Source of the DNA: Propionibacteriaceae bacterium
Lineage (GTDB): Bacteria > Actinomycetota > Actinomycetes > Propionibacteriales > Propionibacteriaceae
Reading direction: 5' to 3'
NCBI GenBank assembly: GCA_031265875.1
Contig: JAISCA010000063.1
Coordinates: forward strand, 62,001-126,000
DNA length: 64,000 nucleotides
Positions 32,959-39,468 of this stretch are shown piece by piece. The notes beneath the pieces are model-generated. The model was not told the DNA's origin. It saw only the letters and a program-made list of their open reading frames with translations, and did no database searches. Both the position numbers and the translations under genes were made by a program. Every line of letters starts with the position of its first letter. Position 1 is the first letter of the stretch.

Positions 32959-34209
32959 ATGGACTATTTGGCCCGCACGGTTGACTGCGAACTCGATGCG
33001 CTGTTGCCCATCGCCCCGGCCATCGCGCTGGACGGGCCGAAGGGCGTGGGCAAGACGGTCACGGCCCGACGTCGCGCCAGCGCTATCTGGTACTTGGACG
33101 ACCCCGCCCAACGCCAGGTCGCGCGAGCGGATTTCGATCTGTCCTCGTTGCCAGAAGGCACGGTGCTGTTGGATGAGTGGCAGAAGCTCCCTCAGGTGTG
33201 GGACTCCGTCAGGAGGCGGGTCGACGCTGGCGCCGACCCGGGTCGGTTCTTGCTGACAGGCTCCGCCACGCCCGTGGACTCCGCTGGAACTCATAGCGGC
33301 GCTGGACGCATCTTGTCGCTTCGGATGCGGCCGATGGGTCTGCACGAGCGGGGTCTGACGACACAGACAGTGTCATTGTCGTCTCTGCTCTCGGGCGCCG
33401 CCGACGCCATCAAGGGAGACACTTCGTTCACATTGCGGGACTACGCGGATGCGATCGTCGACAGCGGTTTCCCGGGGATCAGGGCCACAGCGCCGCGTTT
33501 GCGTCGCCGCCTCCTGGAGGCGTACCTCCAGCGCGTCATCGACCGTGACCTGCCCGATCTGGGTTTCGAGGCCCGTCGACCCGAGACGTTGCGTCGTTGG
33601 ATGTCCGCCTATGCGGCGGCCTCGTCGACGACGACGGCCTACGCCAGACTGCTTGACGCCACGACCGGGGGAGACGGAGTCCAACCAGCCAAGACGACCA
33701 CGATCACGTACCGTGACCATCTCAGCCAGCTGTGGCTGCTCGATCCGGTGCCTGGTTGGACGCCCGCCAACAACGCCATCCGTCGTCTGCAGCAGGCGCC
33801 GAAGCACCAACTGGCGGATCCGGCGCTGGCGGCCCGGCTCTTGAATCTCTCGGCGTCGACGCTCTTGGGGGCCGCTGGCGCGCACATGGCTGGTCCGCTT
33901 TTCGAGTCGCTCGTGTCGCTCGGAGTTCGTGTCATGGCGCAGGCCGCCGAGGCACGTGTGAGTCATCTCCGTCTGATCGGAGGCGACCGCGAGATCGACT
34001 TGATCGTCGAGGGGCCGGACGGTCAGATTCTTGGGATCGAAGTCAAACTGGCGCCTGACGTGACCGGGTCTGACGTGCGTCACCTGGTCTGGTTGCGCGA
34101 TCAGATGCCTGATCGAGTCGTCGATCTCGTCGTGGTCACGACCGGAAAGACCGCCTACCGGCGATCAGACGGCGTCGCCGTCGTCCCACTCGCGCTTCTG
34201 GGCCCGTGA
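32959..34209 (+). CDS. DUF4143 AAA-type ATPase, first copy
   Basis: 416-residue protein of the large DUF4143 ATPase group, function unknown. Seen: Walker A in ALDGPKGVGKT (residues ~27-37), Walker B in GTVLLDEWQKLP (~73-84), sensor LLTGSATP (~100), then a helical and winged-helix part (ITYRDHLSQLWLLDPVPGW) and a C-terminal domain with REIDLIVEGPDGQILGIEVKLAP, which has the spaced Asp and ExK of PD-(D/E)XK nucleases. ATG 32959 follows a TAACCT box by six bases; no ribosome site. Codon use is less uniform than in neighbouring housekeeping genes and the gene is bracketed by a ychF-end duplication, both suggesting acquisition. Confidence 0.85.
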   Translation: MDYLARTVDCELDALLPIAPAIALDGPKGVGKTVTARRRASAIWYLDDPAQRQVARADFDLSSLPEGTVLLDEWQKLPQVWDSVRRRVDAGADPGRFLLTGSATPVDSAGTHSGAGRILSLRMRPMGLHERGLTTQTVSLSSLLSGAADAIKGDTSFTLRDYADAIVDSGFPGIRATAPRLRRRLLEAYLQRVIDRDLPDLGFEARRPETLRRWMSAYAAASSTTTAYARLLDATTGGDGVQPAKTTTITYRDHLSQLWLLDPVPGWTPANNAIRRLQQAPKHQLADPALAARLLNLSASTLLGAAGAHMAGPLFESLVSLGVRVMAQAAEARVSHLRLIGGDREIDLIVEGPDGQILGIEVKLAPDVTGSDVRHLVWLRDQMPDRVVDLVVVTTGKTAYRRSDGVAVVPLALLGP

Positions 34210-34231
34210 CCATACGGCCGTTCCGCTCGGA

Positions 34232-34263
34232 ACGTGGTCGAGTTCCGGTTCAACATCTGGCCT
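34232..34263. repeat. Right copy of the ychF 3'-end repeat
   Basis: Matches 32832-32863 at 28 of 32 positions. The stop codon equivalent is TGG here, and the copy is not part of any gene. It starts 22 bases after the DUF4143 stop. Confidence 0.75.
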
Positions 34264-34322
34264 GGGCCGCGAAAGGACAACCTCGTCTCGGGCAGGAACG
34301 GGTGGCGGTCCGCCGAAGCGGC

Positions 34323-34465
34323 TTAGGCGCTTGGCAGTGGCTCTGGGCGGACCGGGCGGAGTTCGAGTCCGTCGATGCCGCCGAAATCGGAGGGATCGCA
34401 GGTGAACAGGGGCAGATCATTCGCCAAGGCGGTCGCGGCGATCAAGGCGTCATAGGCCCGGGCGG
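34323..34465 (-). pseudogene. Decayed 3' end of a VapC (PIN-domain) toxin gene
   Basis: On the minus strand, about 47 codons read AARAYDALIAATALANDLPLF and TCDPSDFGGIDGLELRPV before a TAA stop at 34325-34323. This is the C-terminal third of a PIN-domain ribonuclease, including one of the acidic active-site positions (the Asp of YDALIAATA). The N-terminal part is gone; the neighbouring stop of the intact vapC comes immediately upstream. It is a remnant of a different vapC, not a tail of the intact one. Confidence 0.8.
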
Positions 34466-34469
34466 CGAG

Positions 34470-34883
34470 TCAGGCGTCCGGTGTGACGACGGTCAGACCG
34501 TTGGCGGCGGCAGCCGCGGCTTGCCGCCTGTCATAGGTGACGAGCGCGTCCACCTGGTCCAGCTGGGCGGTGGCGACGTGGATGGCGTCGAGGGAGCGCA
34601 GGACGTCGGGGCCGATCGCAGCGGCCGTGTGGGCGACCTCTTCGGTCAGGGCGACGATTTCCAACCCGGCCAACGCCGCGTCCACGGCGGCCGCCAGGTC
34701 GTAGCCGTCCGGCAGGCGACGGGCCCGCAAGGCCCGTTCCGTCTCGATCCGCGCCAGCACGGACGATTCCAGCGTGTCTCCCGCCGCGTGCCGCCCGGCC
34801 AGGTAGCGCTCCGCCGCTAGAGCATGCGCGTCCGTCGCCAGCACCCGTCGCAGCAGAGCGCTGGTGTCCACGTAGACCCGCAT
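34470..34883 (-). CDS. vapC: VapC-type PIN-domain ribonuclease toxin
   Basis: 137-residue PIN-domain protein, toxin of a type II pair that cleaves RNA. Seen: the acidic residues in MRVYVDTSALLRRVL (Asp6), IETERAL (Glu near 46), LRSLDAIHVATA (Asp near 98) and ALVTYDRRQ (Asp near 116), so all four active-site acids are present. Its ATG shares bases with the vapB stop (TGATG), so the two are translated together, antitoxin first. Intact and likely functional, in a region where other modules are broken. Confidence 0.88.
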   Translation of the reverse strand: MRVYVDTSALLRRVLATDAHALAAERYLAGRHAAGDTLESSVLARIETERALRARRLPDGYDLAAAVDAALAGLEIVALTEEVAHTAAAIGPDVLRSLDAIHVATAQLDQVDALVTYDRRQAAAAAANGLTVVTPDA

Positions 34884-35125
34884 CAGAAGCGGTCCTGGCG
34901 CAGATCCTCGAGCAGTTCGTCGACGGACGCGCCTGGTGTGGTGATCCGCAGTCGCTCTGGAACCGGCGCGTACGAGGTCGTCGAGACTCGCGGCAGCGGG
35001 GCGGACGCCTCCAAGAAGCGCTCGACGGCCTGGGCGATGATCTCGGAGCGGGGTCGCCCCGAGCTCCGCGACACCGCCCGCAGGCCCTCCTCCAGGCGTT
35101 CAGGCAGTCTGAGTGTCATAGCCAT
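34883..35125 (-). CDS. vapB: VapB-type ribbon-helix-helix antitoxin
   Basis: 80-residue antitoxin. Seen: an N-terminal ribbon-helix-helix (MAMTLRLPERLEEGLRAVS then SGRPRSEIIAQAVERFLE) and a flexible acidic C-terminus (SVDELLEDLRQDRF) that would wrap the toxin. ATG 35125 is chosen; a TATCAT box ends six bases upstream, so the mRNA may be leaderless. The open frame extends to 35266 but without support. Two direct repeats overlapping the promoter fit autorepression by the VapBC complex. Confidence 0.85.
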   Translation of the reverse strand: MAMTLRLPERLEEGLRAVSRSSGRPRSEIIAQAVERFLEASAPLPRVSTTSYAPVPERLRITTPGASVDELLEDLRQDRF

Positions 35126-35131
35126 GAGCCG

Positions 35132-35150
35132 ATGATACCTCGGTGATACC
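35132..35150 (-). promoter_or_regulatory. vapBC promoter with paired operator repeats
   Basis: Read on the minus strand, GGTATCA occurs at 35150-35144 and 35139-35133, one helical turn apart. The second copy contains the likely -10 box TATCAT (35137-35132), so repressor binding would block transcription. Confidence 0.5.
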
Positions 35151-35165
35151 ACTGATCGCGCTCCG

Positions 35166-35567
35166 GTGGACGCCAAGTTGCCCGGAAGGTTCGAGGCGCG
35201 AACGACTGCTCCGACCCGGCTGGTCGGCGACGGCGACGGCATAGGCCCATTGGTCGCCGTCGCCACACCTGGGCACAGGCCCGGCAGCGTCTCCTACTGG
35301 CACGAACGCTCCGGAACGCTGTTCGCCGGAGACGCTTGGCAAACACGAGCGGGACTGTCCGTGGCCGGGGACACCCGCTCGTTCTTCCCCTTCGTCGCCA
35401 TGGCCACTGGGAACGCGAGCCTGGCGGTGACGAGCGCCCGAACCGCTTCCCGAACCTTCCCCATACGCCAACTGGCCTGCGGTCAAGGCGATGCGCTTCC
35501 AGTGGCCACAGCCCAACTCGACGCCGTCATCGCCCGCGCCGCGGCCAAGGCGGGTAGCGATGGATAA
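35166..35567 (+). pseudogene. C-terminal fragment of an MBL-fold metallo-hydrolase
   Basis: About 133 codons match the C-terminal half of MBL-fold hydrolases: VATPGHRPGSVSYWHE, GTLFAGDAWQTRAGLSVAGD, SFFPFVAMATGN and LACGQGDALP, with the later metal ligands. The N-terminal half that carries the HXHXDH zinc motif is missing; upstream lies the vapB promoter. Without that motif the product cannot bind its metals, so this is a remnant even though the frame is open from GTG 35166. The last expected His of the GHG motif is replaced by Gln. Confidence 0.78.
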
Positions 35568-35631
35568 GCCCCGCGTCCTCGTCGTGCTGGGCCACCCCGA
35601 CCTGAAGAGTTTCAACATGGAGAACGGTTGA
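35560..35631 (+). pseudogene. N-terminal fragment of an NAD(P)H oxidoreductase (flavodoxin-like)
   Basis: A 23-codon frame, MDKPRVLVVLGHPDLKSFNM then a stop, matches the first strand and phosphate loop of KefF/MdaB-type quinone oxidoreductases. Everything after residue ~20 is gone. It overlaps the metallo-hydrolase fragment by eight bases, so the two may once have been an operon. Confidence 0.6.
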
Positions 35632-35882
35632 CCCATCGTCACCGGCCGCCACATGCGGTCGACTGTCGGGAAATTTAACACAGCCTTGACACAGCCACGC
35701 CTGAGACAAACCCAGTCTTTGTCAATATGGCGGGAGCGGTGCAGCCCGTGGTCGAGGTGCGACGAGCAGTCGCCGGCGGCGTCCCAGGCCTGGGCGGTCC
35801 CGCCCAGGAGATTGTCGCCAAGCGGGCGCCGTCCGGGGCGGTCGCGACGGCGCATCGGTGCGGCGCATCCGTGGCGCGTTTA
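35632..35882. other. Intergenic debris between gene fragments
   Basis: About 250 bases without a supported gene. An imperfect inverted repeat with TTGACACAG (35686-35694) and CTTTGTCAA (35717-35725) is the only clear structure. The open frames on both strands have low similarity to anything I recognise and no ribosome sites. Confidence 0.4.
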
Positions 35883-35928
35883 TTTCCAGTAATGTCGGAA
35901 CTGTGTTTCCATCATTGCAGGAACGAGC
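35883..35928. repeat. Two 23-base periodic elements upstream of the second DUF4143 gene
   Basis: TTTCCAGTAATGTCGGAAC (35883-35901) and TTTCCATCATTGCAGGAAC (35906-35924) match at 14 of 19 positions and start exactly 23 bases apart. Each has a TTCC...GGAA dyad. They end 34 bases before the ATG at 35958. The period is the same as that of the repeats ahead of the first DUF4143 gene, though the sequences differ. Confidence 0.65.
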
Positions 35929-35957
35929 GGCTTACTGAGAAGGCGAGGCGGGTAGCT

Positions 35958-37235
35958 ATGGAGACTCCGGGGACTTATCTGCCCAGGCTTGTCGATGATG
36001 CGTTGGCTGACCAGATGCGGGCTTTCGGCGCGGTCCTGGTCGAGGGTCCCAAGTGGTGCGGTAAGACCTGGACCGCGACCAGGCTGGCGCGCTCGGTCGC
36101 CTGGGTGGCGGATCCGACCGGAAACTACACGACGCGGCGAATCGCCACACTGGATCCGTTCTCGCTCCTCCGCACCAGCAAACCTGTCCTTCTAGACGAG
36201 TGGCAGGACGCCCCGGGTCTGTGGGACGCCGTGCGGATGGCGGTGGACCAAACTCCGGGACCGGGTCAGTACCTACTCACCGGTTCGGCGACCCCCAAGG
36301 AAGGGGTGACGGCGCATTCAGGCACGGGCCGCATCGCGCGGCTGCGAATGTGGCCGATGTCCCTGCTCGAATCGGGGGAGTCGTCCGGCGTGGTGTCTGT
36401 CCGTCGGCTGCTCGAAGGTGACCCGCCGGTCACGGCGACGAGCCGGTTGACTGAAACCCAACTCATCGAGGCCATTCTTCGAGGCGGCTGGCCCGGCGGC
36501 CTGGGGGTCGCCTTGGCCCCAGCGATGGCCCTGCCAAGGTCCTATCTGGAGTCCGTCGCGAACTCAGACGCTTCACGGATCGATTCCGTCCGCCGGGACC
36601 CCATCCGTCTGGCGGCGCTGCTCGCCTCCTTGGCCCGCAACACAGCCACCACCGTAGCCAACACCACCCTGGCCCGCGACATCGAGATTTCGGGCGCGGC
36701 GACCGTCTCGACCAAGACGGTCGCCGATTACCTTGACGTGCTGCGCCGCCTGCATGTTCTCCACGAGATTCCGGCTTGGTCGCCCGCGCTCCGCTCCCCT
36801 GTCCGGTTGCGGCGCAGCCCTAAACGCATGCTGGTGGATCCCTCGCTGGCGGCGGCAGGGATGCGGGCCGGCCCGGAGACGCTGGCCGCGGACAGAAAGA
36901 CCTTCGGTCTTGTCTTCGAGAACCTATGCCTGCGCGACCTGAGCATCTACGCCGCCACCACCGGCGCGACCGTCTGGCATTATCACGATCAGGCCGAGCT
37001 CGAGGCCGATGCGATCATCCAGGACCGCTCCGGGCGCTGGGCCGGAGTGGAAATCAAGCTTGGCCCCCACCAAGAGGACTCCGCCGCGGCGTCGCTGGTC
37101 GCGCTCGGAAAGAAGATGGCGGCGGCCGGCGAACCCGCTCCCTCCGCCCTCGTGGTTGTGGTGGGTCCAGGGAGCTTCGCCCATCAGCGCGACGACGGAG
37201 TCTCCGTGGTCCCAATCGACCTCCTGGGACCCTGA
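35958..37235 (+). CDS. DUF4143 AAA-type ATPase, second copy
   Basis: 425-residue relative of the protein at 32959. Seen: Walker A VLVEGPKWCGKTWTATRLA (about residues 27-42), Walker B KPVLLDEWQDAPGLWD (~77-92), YLLTGSATP (~112), winged-helix part TVADYLDVLRRLHVLHEIPAW and C-terminal EADAIIQDRSGRWAGVEIKLGP with Asp and ExK in nuclease-like spacing. The two copies share domain layout but only partial sequence, so they are not a recent duplication. The frame is open from 35727, but ATG 35958 with GGCGGG upstream gives the normal start. No partner gene overlaps it. Confidence 0.85.
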   Translation: METPGTYLPRLVDDALADQMRAFGAVLVEGPKWCGKTWTATRLARSVAWVADPTGNYTTRRIATLDPFSLLRTSKPVLLDEWQDAPGLWDAVRMAVDQTPGPGQYLLTGSATPKEGVTAHSGTGRIARLRMWPMSLLESGESSGVVSVRRLLEGDPPVTATSRLTETQLIEAILRGGWPGGLGVALAPAMALPRSYLESVANSDASRIDSVRRDPIRLAALLASLARNTATTVANTTLARDIEISGAATVSTKTVADYLDVLRRLHVLHEIPAWSPALRSPVRLRRSPKRMLVDPSLAAAGMRAGPETLAADRKTFGLVFENLCLRDLSIYAATTGATVWHYHDQAELEADAIIQDRSGRWAGVEIKLGPHQEDSAAASLVALGKKMAAAGEPAPSALVVVVGPGSFAHQRDDGVSVVPIDLLGP

Positions 37236-37328
37236 CCCCGGAGGTCCCACGTCGGGCGGCATGTCCTCGGCGAGGTTGGACGGGCATCCCGCCGATTGCG
37301 GACCACCAGAAGCGTGCGCGTTCGCCGG

Positions 37329-37346
37329 ACCTGGGCTAGCCCAGGT
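37329..37346. promoter_or_regulatory. Perfect 18-base palindrome between DUF4143 and DUF1801 genes
   Basis: ACCTGGGCTAGCCCAGGT is a perfect palindrome 87 bases before the DUF1801 start and 93 bases after the DUF4143 stop. It may be an operator, or a short hairpin ending the upstream transcript; there is no T run. Confidence 0.4.
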
Positions 37347-37433
37347 CAACCCACCCCTGACCCGGCTGAGCTCACGGCTCCTTTAGGCTGGTGGCGTCAC
37401 GTCGCCGTGACCCCATGTTCCGAAGGAAGCGCT

Positions 37434-37826
37434 ATGTCGACCGTTCCTAAGACAGGCCCGGCTGGGTCCTCCGCGCCGGGTCAGCCGTCGCCCCTGGTGG
37501 ATGAGTACATCGCCGCCCAGACGCCTGAGGCGCGCCCTCCGCTCGTCGCCGTCCGGGCGGCCATCCGGTCCGCCGCGCCCGCCGCCCGCGAGCGGGTGGC
37601 CTGGAGTATGCCGACTTTCTGGCAGGGCCAGAACCTGGTCCATTTCGCCGCCCACGCCAGGCACATCGGGCTGTATCCCGGTGGTGAGGCGGTCGCCGTG
37701 TTCGCGGACCGCTTGGCCGGGCTGAAGACGTCCAAGGGCGCGATCCAGTTCCCCTTGGACCAGCCCATCGATCTGGGGCTGATCGGTGACATCGTCGCTT
37801 GGCGGGTGGCTCAGGCGGCTCAGTAG
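37434..37826 (+). CDS. DUF1801/YdhG family protein
   Basis: 130-residue cytoplasmic protein of the DUF1801 (YdhG/YjhG-like) group, sometimes compared to frataxin-type iron chaperones; the role is not established. Seen: VDEYIAAQTPEARPPLVAVRAAIRS, WSMPTFWQGQNLVHFAAHARHIGLYPGG and TSKGAIQFPLDQPIDLGLI, the complete family pattern. AAGGAAG ribosome site before ATG 37434; an 18-base palindrome lies upstream. Stands alone between the second DUF4143 gene and another vapC remnant. Confidence 0.8.
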   Translation: MSTVPKTGPAGSSAPGQPSPLVDEYIAAQTPEARPPLVAVRAAIRSAAPAARERVAWSMPTFWQGQNLVHFAAHARHIGLYPGGEAVAVFADRLAGLKTSKGAIQFPLDQPIDLGLIGDIVAWRVAQAAQ

Positions 37827-37921
37827 ACCTTCGCGGAACAATTCAGTCGCCTCGGACGAGGTCGTGTCTGAGCTGTGGGCGGAGATTTTGGAGTGACGGC
37901 CCCAGGCGGCGAACCCCAGGA

Positions 37922-38098
37922 CTAGGGCGAGACTGACCGGATGTCGAGGACCGTTTCGAGTCCTCGGAAGTCGTCCGCGTTGGCGGTGTAGAGCGGCAGG
38001 TCGTTCACCACGGCGGTGGCGGCGATCATGAGGTCGAGGCGGCGGGGCCTGGGTTGACGACCGGTCGCCAGGACGAGGGCGGCCAACTCGCCGGGATT
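37922..38098 (-). pseudogene. Second decayed vapC 3' end
   Basis: On the minus strand, [21 protein letters not shown] and [16 protein letters not shown] precede a TAG stop at 37924-37922: the C-terminal part of a PIN-domain toxin with the active-site Asp of LDLMIAATA. An in-frame TAG cuts it off upstream at about 38100, and no N-terminal half remains. Different in sequence from the remnant at 34323, so at least three vapC genes have occupied this region. Confidence 0.78.
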
Positions 38099-38185
38099 CT
38101 ATTGGGCAATACGCCGAATCCCACCGGTGCGGCGGCGGCTGACTGGGCCCGGCCGAACTGGATCATGGGCCGTTGGTTTCAAGGC

Positions 38186-38866
38186 TCAGATCAGTTTGAG
38201 GGCGGCGGCGGGCGGTGGACCGAGCACGGTTAGACCGGCTCGGCGGCAGGCCTCGGGGCCGCTCCAGCGGCGGCGGACGACCGGGGCGGGGCGCTGGCCG
38301 GAGCCGGCGCGGCCGAACAGGGCCCAGGCCGTGGCCGGGCCGGTGGTGAAGCGGGAGCCGTAGCGCAGGCCCTGGAAACCGGCTCGGTCGAAGACCTGGG
38401 CCCAGGCTTGGGGGACGGTGTAGTCGGACATCGTAACCAGTTCTTTGGTCAGGCCGAAACCGGCCGCCTGGGCGCTGGCCAGGTGGGCGCAACGCCAGCG
38501 CCGGCCGGTTGTTAGCTCGGTCACCGCCATGGCCTGGGCCAGACCGTCCGGCACTAGACCGGTGCGCACCAACTCGTGGCGCAGGCGCTCGCGCACGGCC
38601 GTCTCGATATCGTCGGCGACGTAGAACGTGCCCTGGGGCTGGGCCAGGTCGAAGCGACCGGTCAGGTCGCCGTTGAACCACCAGACGTCTTTGTCGCAGG
38701 CGTGGGAGCGGAAGAGGGGACGGTTGGGAGGCAGACTGGCGCTGGGGAAGCCGGTCAGATCGCGGTCGGCGGGGCCGAGCTGGGCTAGGTCCGACCCGCT
38801 GGCCGGCTCGACTTCGGATGGATCGGACGGCGTCGGTCCTGCGGACGATGGTGGTGGGTCGGTCAC
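38186..38866 (-). CDS. RES-domain toxin
   Basis: 226-residue protein of the RES family, toxins that degrade NAD. Seen after a ~65-residue Pro/Ser-rich leader: RPLFRSHACDKDVWWFNG (Arg and the RES-type N-terminal motif), QGTFYVADDIETAVRERL, ELTTGRRWRCAHL, then WAQVFDRAGFQGLRYGSRF where the family has its second Arg, Ser region. The start is taken as GTG 38866, whose GTGA overlaps the stop of the Xre-like gene. The leader may be variable linker, so a start inside it is possible. Toxin second, antitoxin first is the usual Res-Xre order. Confidence 0.8.
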   Translation of the reverse strand: MTDPPPSSAGPTPSDPSEVEPASGSDLAQLGPADRDLTGFPSASLPPNRPLFRSHACDKDVWWFNGDLTGRFDLAQPQGTFYVADDIETAVRERLRHELVRTGLVPDGLAQAMAVTELTTGRRWRCAHLASAQAAGFGLTKELVTMSDYTVPQAWAQVFDRAGFQGLRYGSRFTTGPATAWALFGRAGSGQRPAPVVRRRWSGPEACRRAGLTVLGPPPAAALKLI

Positions 38867-39387
38867 GGCGCGGTCCAAGCCCGGACGGCCTGGTCGGCTT
38901 GGGCCAAGACTTGGTCCAGACGGCCCAGTCGTAGCTGGTCGGTCTGAGTCAGACCGTCGGTGTCCGGACTGTTCAGCCACAGGGCCCAGACGTACGGATC
39001 GGAACTGCCCTGGTCCAGGCGGTTCAGGGTCTGGGCCAGACCGGGCAAGCGGGCGCCGTGGCGGTCGAACTGGAAGGCCGGGTAGACCGCCACCGAGTCG
39101 CTGGTGGTCAAGCGCAGGATGGTGCGGGCCTGGGCGGCCTGGCTGATGGCCTGGCGGGTGATGCCGAGGAAAGTAGACAGGGAACGGGTGGTGTAGACCG
39201 GCCCCAGCGCCTCGGCCCAGGGCGAGTCGGTCTGGGGCAGGGCGGCCAGCATACGGTCGGCCAGCTCCGGCAGGGGGCCCAGTTCGGCCAGGTCGCGTTC
39301 TTTGAGGCCGGCCCGCAACAGGTCGAGCAGTTCTTGTTCGAGGGCGATGTCTTGGTCCAGGTCGGTCCTGGCCATGGTCATAGTCAC
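38863..39387 (-). CDS. Xre/MbcA-like antitoxin of the RES toxin
   Basis: 174-residue partner of the RES protein. Seen: a helical N-terminal third, VYTTRSLSTFLGITRQAISQAA as helix-turn-helix near residue 75, then a C-terminal toxin-binding part with YPAFQFDRHGARLPGLAQTLNRL and SDPYVWALWLNSP, the pattern of Xre/MbcA/ParS-type antitoxins. GTG 39387 is preferred for the GGGAGGGG site upstream; ATG 39381 and 39375 are alternatives. Identical 17-base repeats lie ahead of the gene and probably bind this protein. Confidence 0.8.
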   Translation of the reverse strand: MTMTMARTDLDQDIALEQELLDLLRAGLKERDLAELGPLPELADRMLAALPQTDSPWAEALGPVYTTRSLSTFLGITRQAISQAAQARTILRLTTSDSVAVYPAFQFDRHGARLPGLAQTLNRLDQGSSDPYVWALWLNSPDTDGLTQTDQLRLGRLDQVLAQADQAVRAWTAP

Positions 39388-39408
39388 GAGATCCCCTCCC
39401 GCCGGATT

Positions 39409-39463
39409 CGTCAAGCCCGTCAAGCTTCAGGTCTTCAGTCTAGTTACGTCAAGCCCGTCAAGC
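39409..39463. repeat. Pair of identical 17-base operator-like repeats before the Xre-RES genes
   Basis: CGTCAAGCCCGTCAAGC occurs at 39409-39425 and 39447-39463, 38 bases apart. Each copy is itself a doubled GTCAAGC. They lie 22 to 76 bases upstream of the antitoxin start and reach the stop of the MFS gene, a layout typical of autoregulated toxin-antitoxin promoters. Confidence 0.6.
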
Positions 39464-39468
39464 AACGC

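Noticed and set aside
32929..33345. Open frame antisense to the 5' part of the first DUF4143 gene as a possible antitoxin
   Set aside because: Covers the Walker A and B coding bases in reverse and lacks a start context. The DUF4143 frame explains the sequence.
35686..35725. TTGACA-containing inverted repeat as a promoter pair
   Set aside because: TTGACA appears on both strands, but no -10 box lies 16-18 bases downstream on either, and no gene starts nearby. Left as a possible operator remnant only.
35100..35855. 251-codon minus-strand frame through the gene fragments
   Set aside because: It crosses the metallo-hydrolase remnant, which matches a known family on the plus strand, and the vapB promoter. 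Chance open frame.
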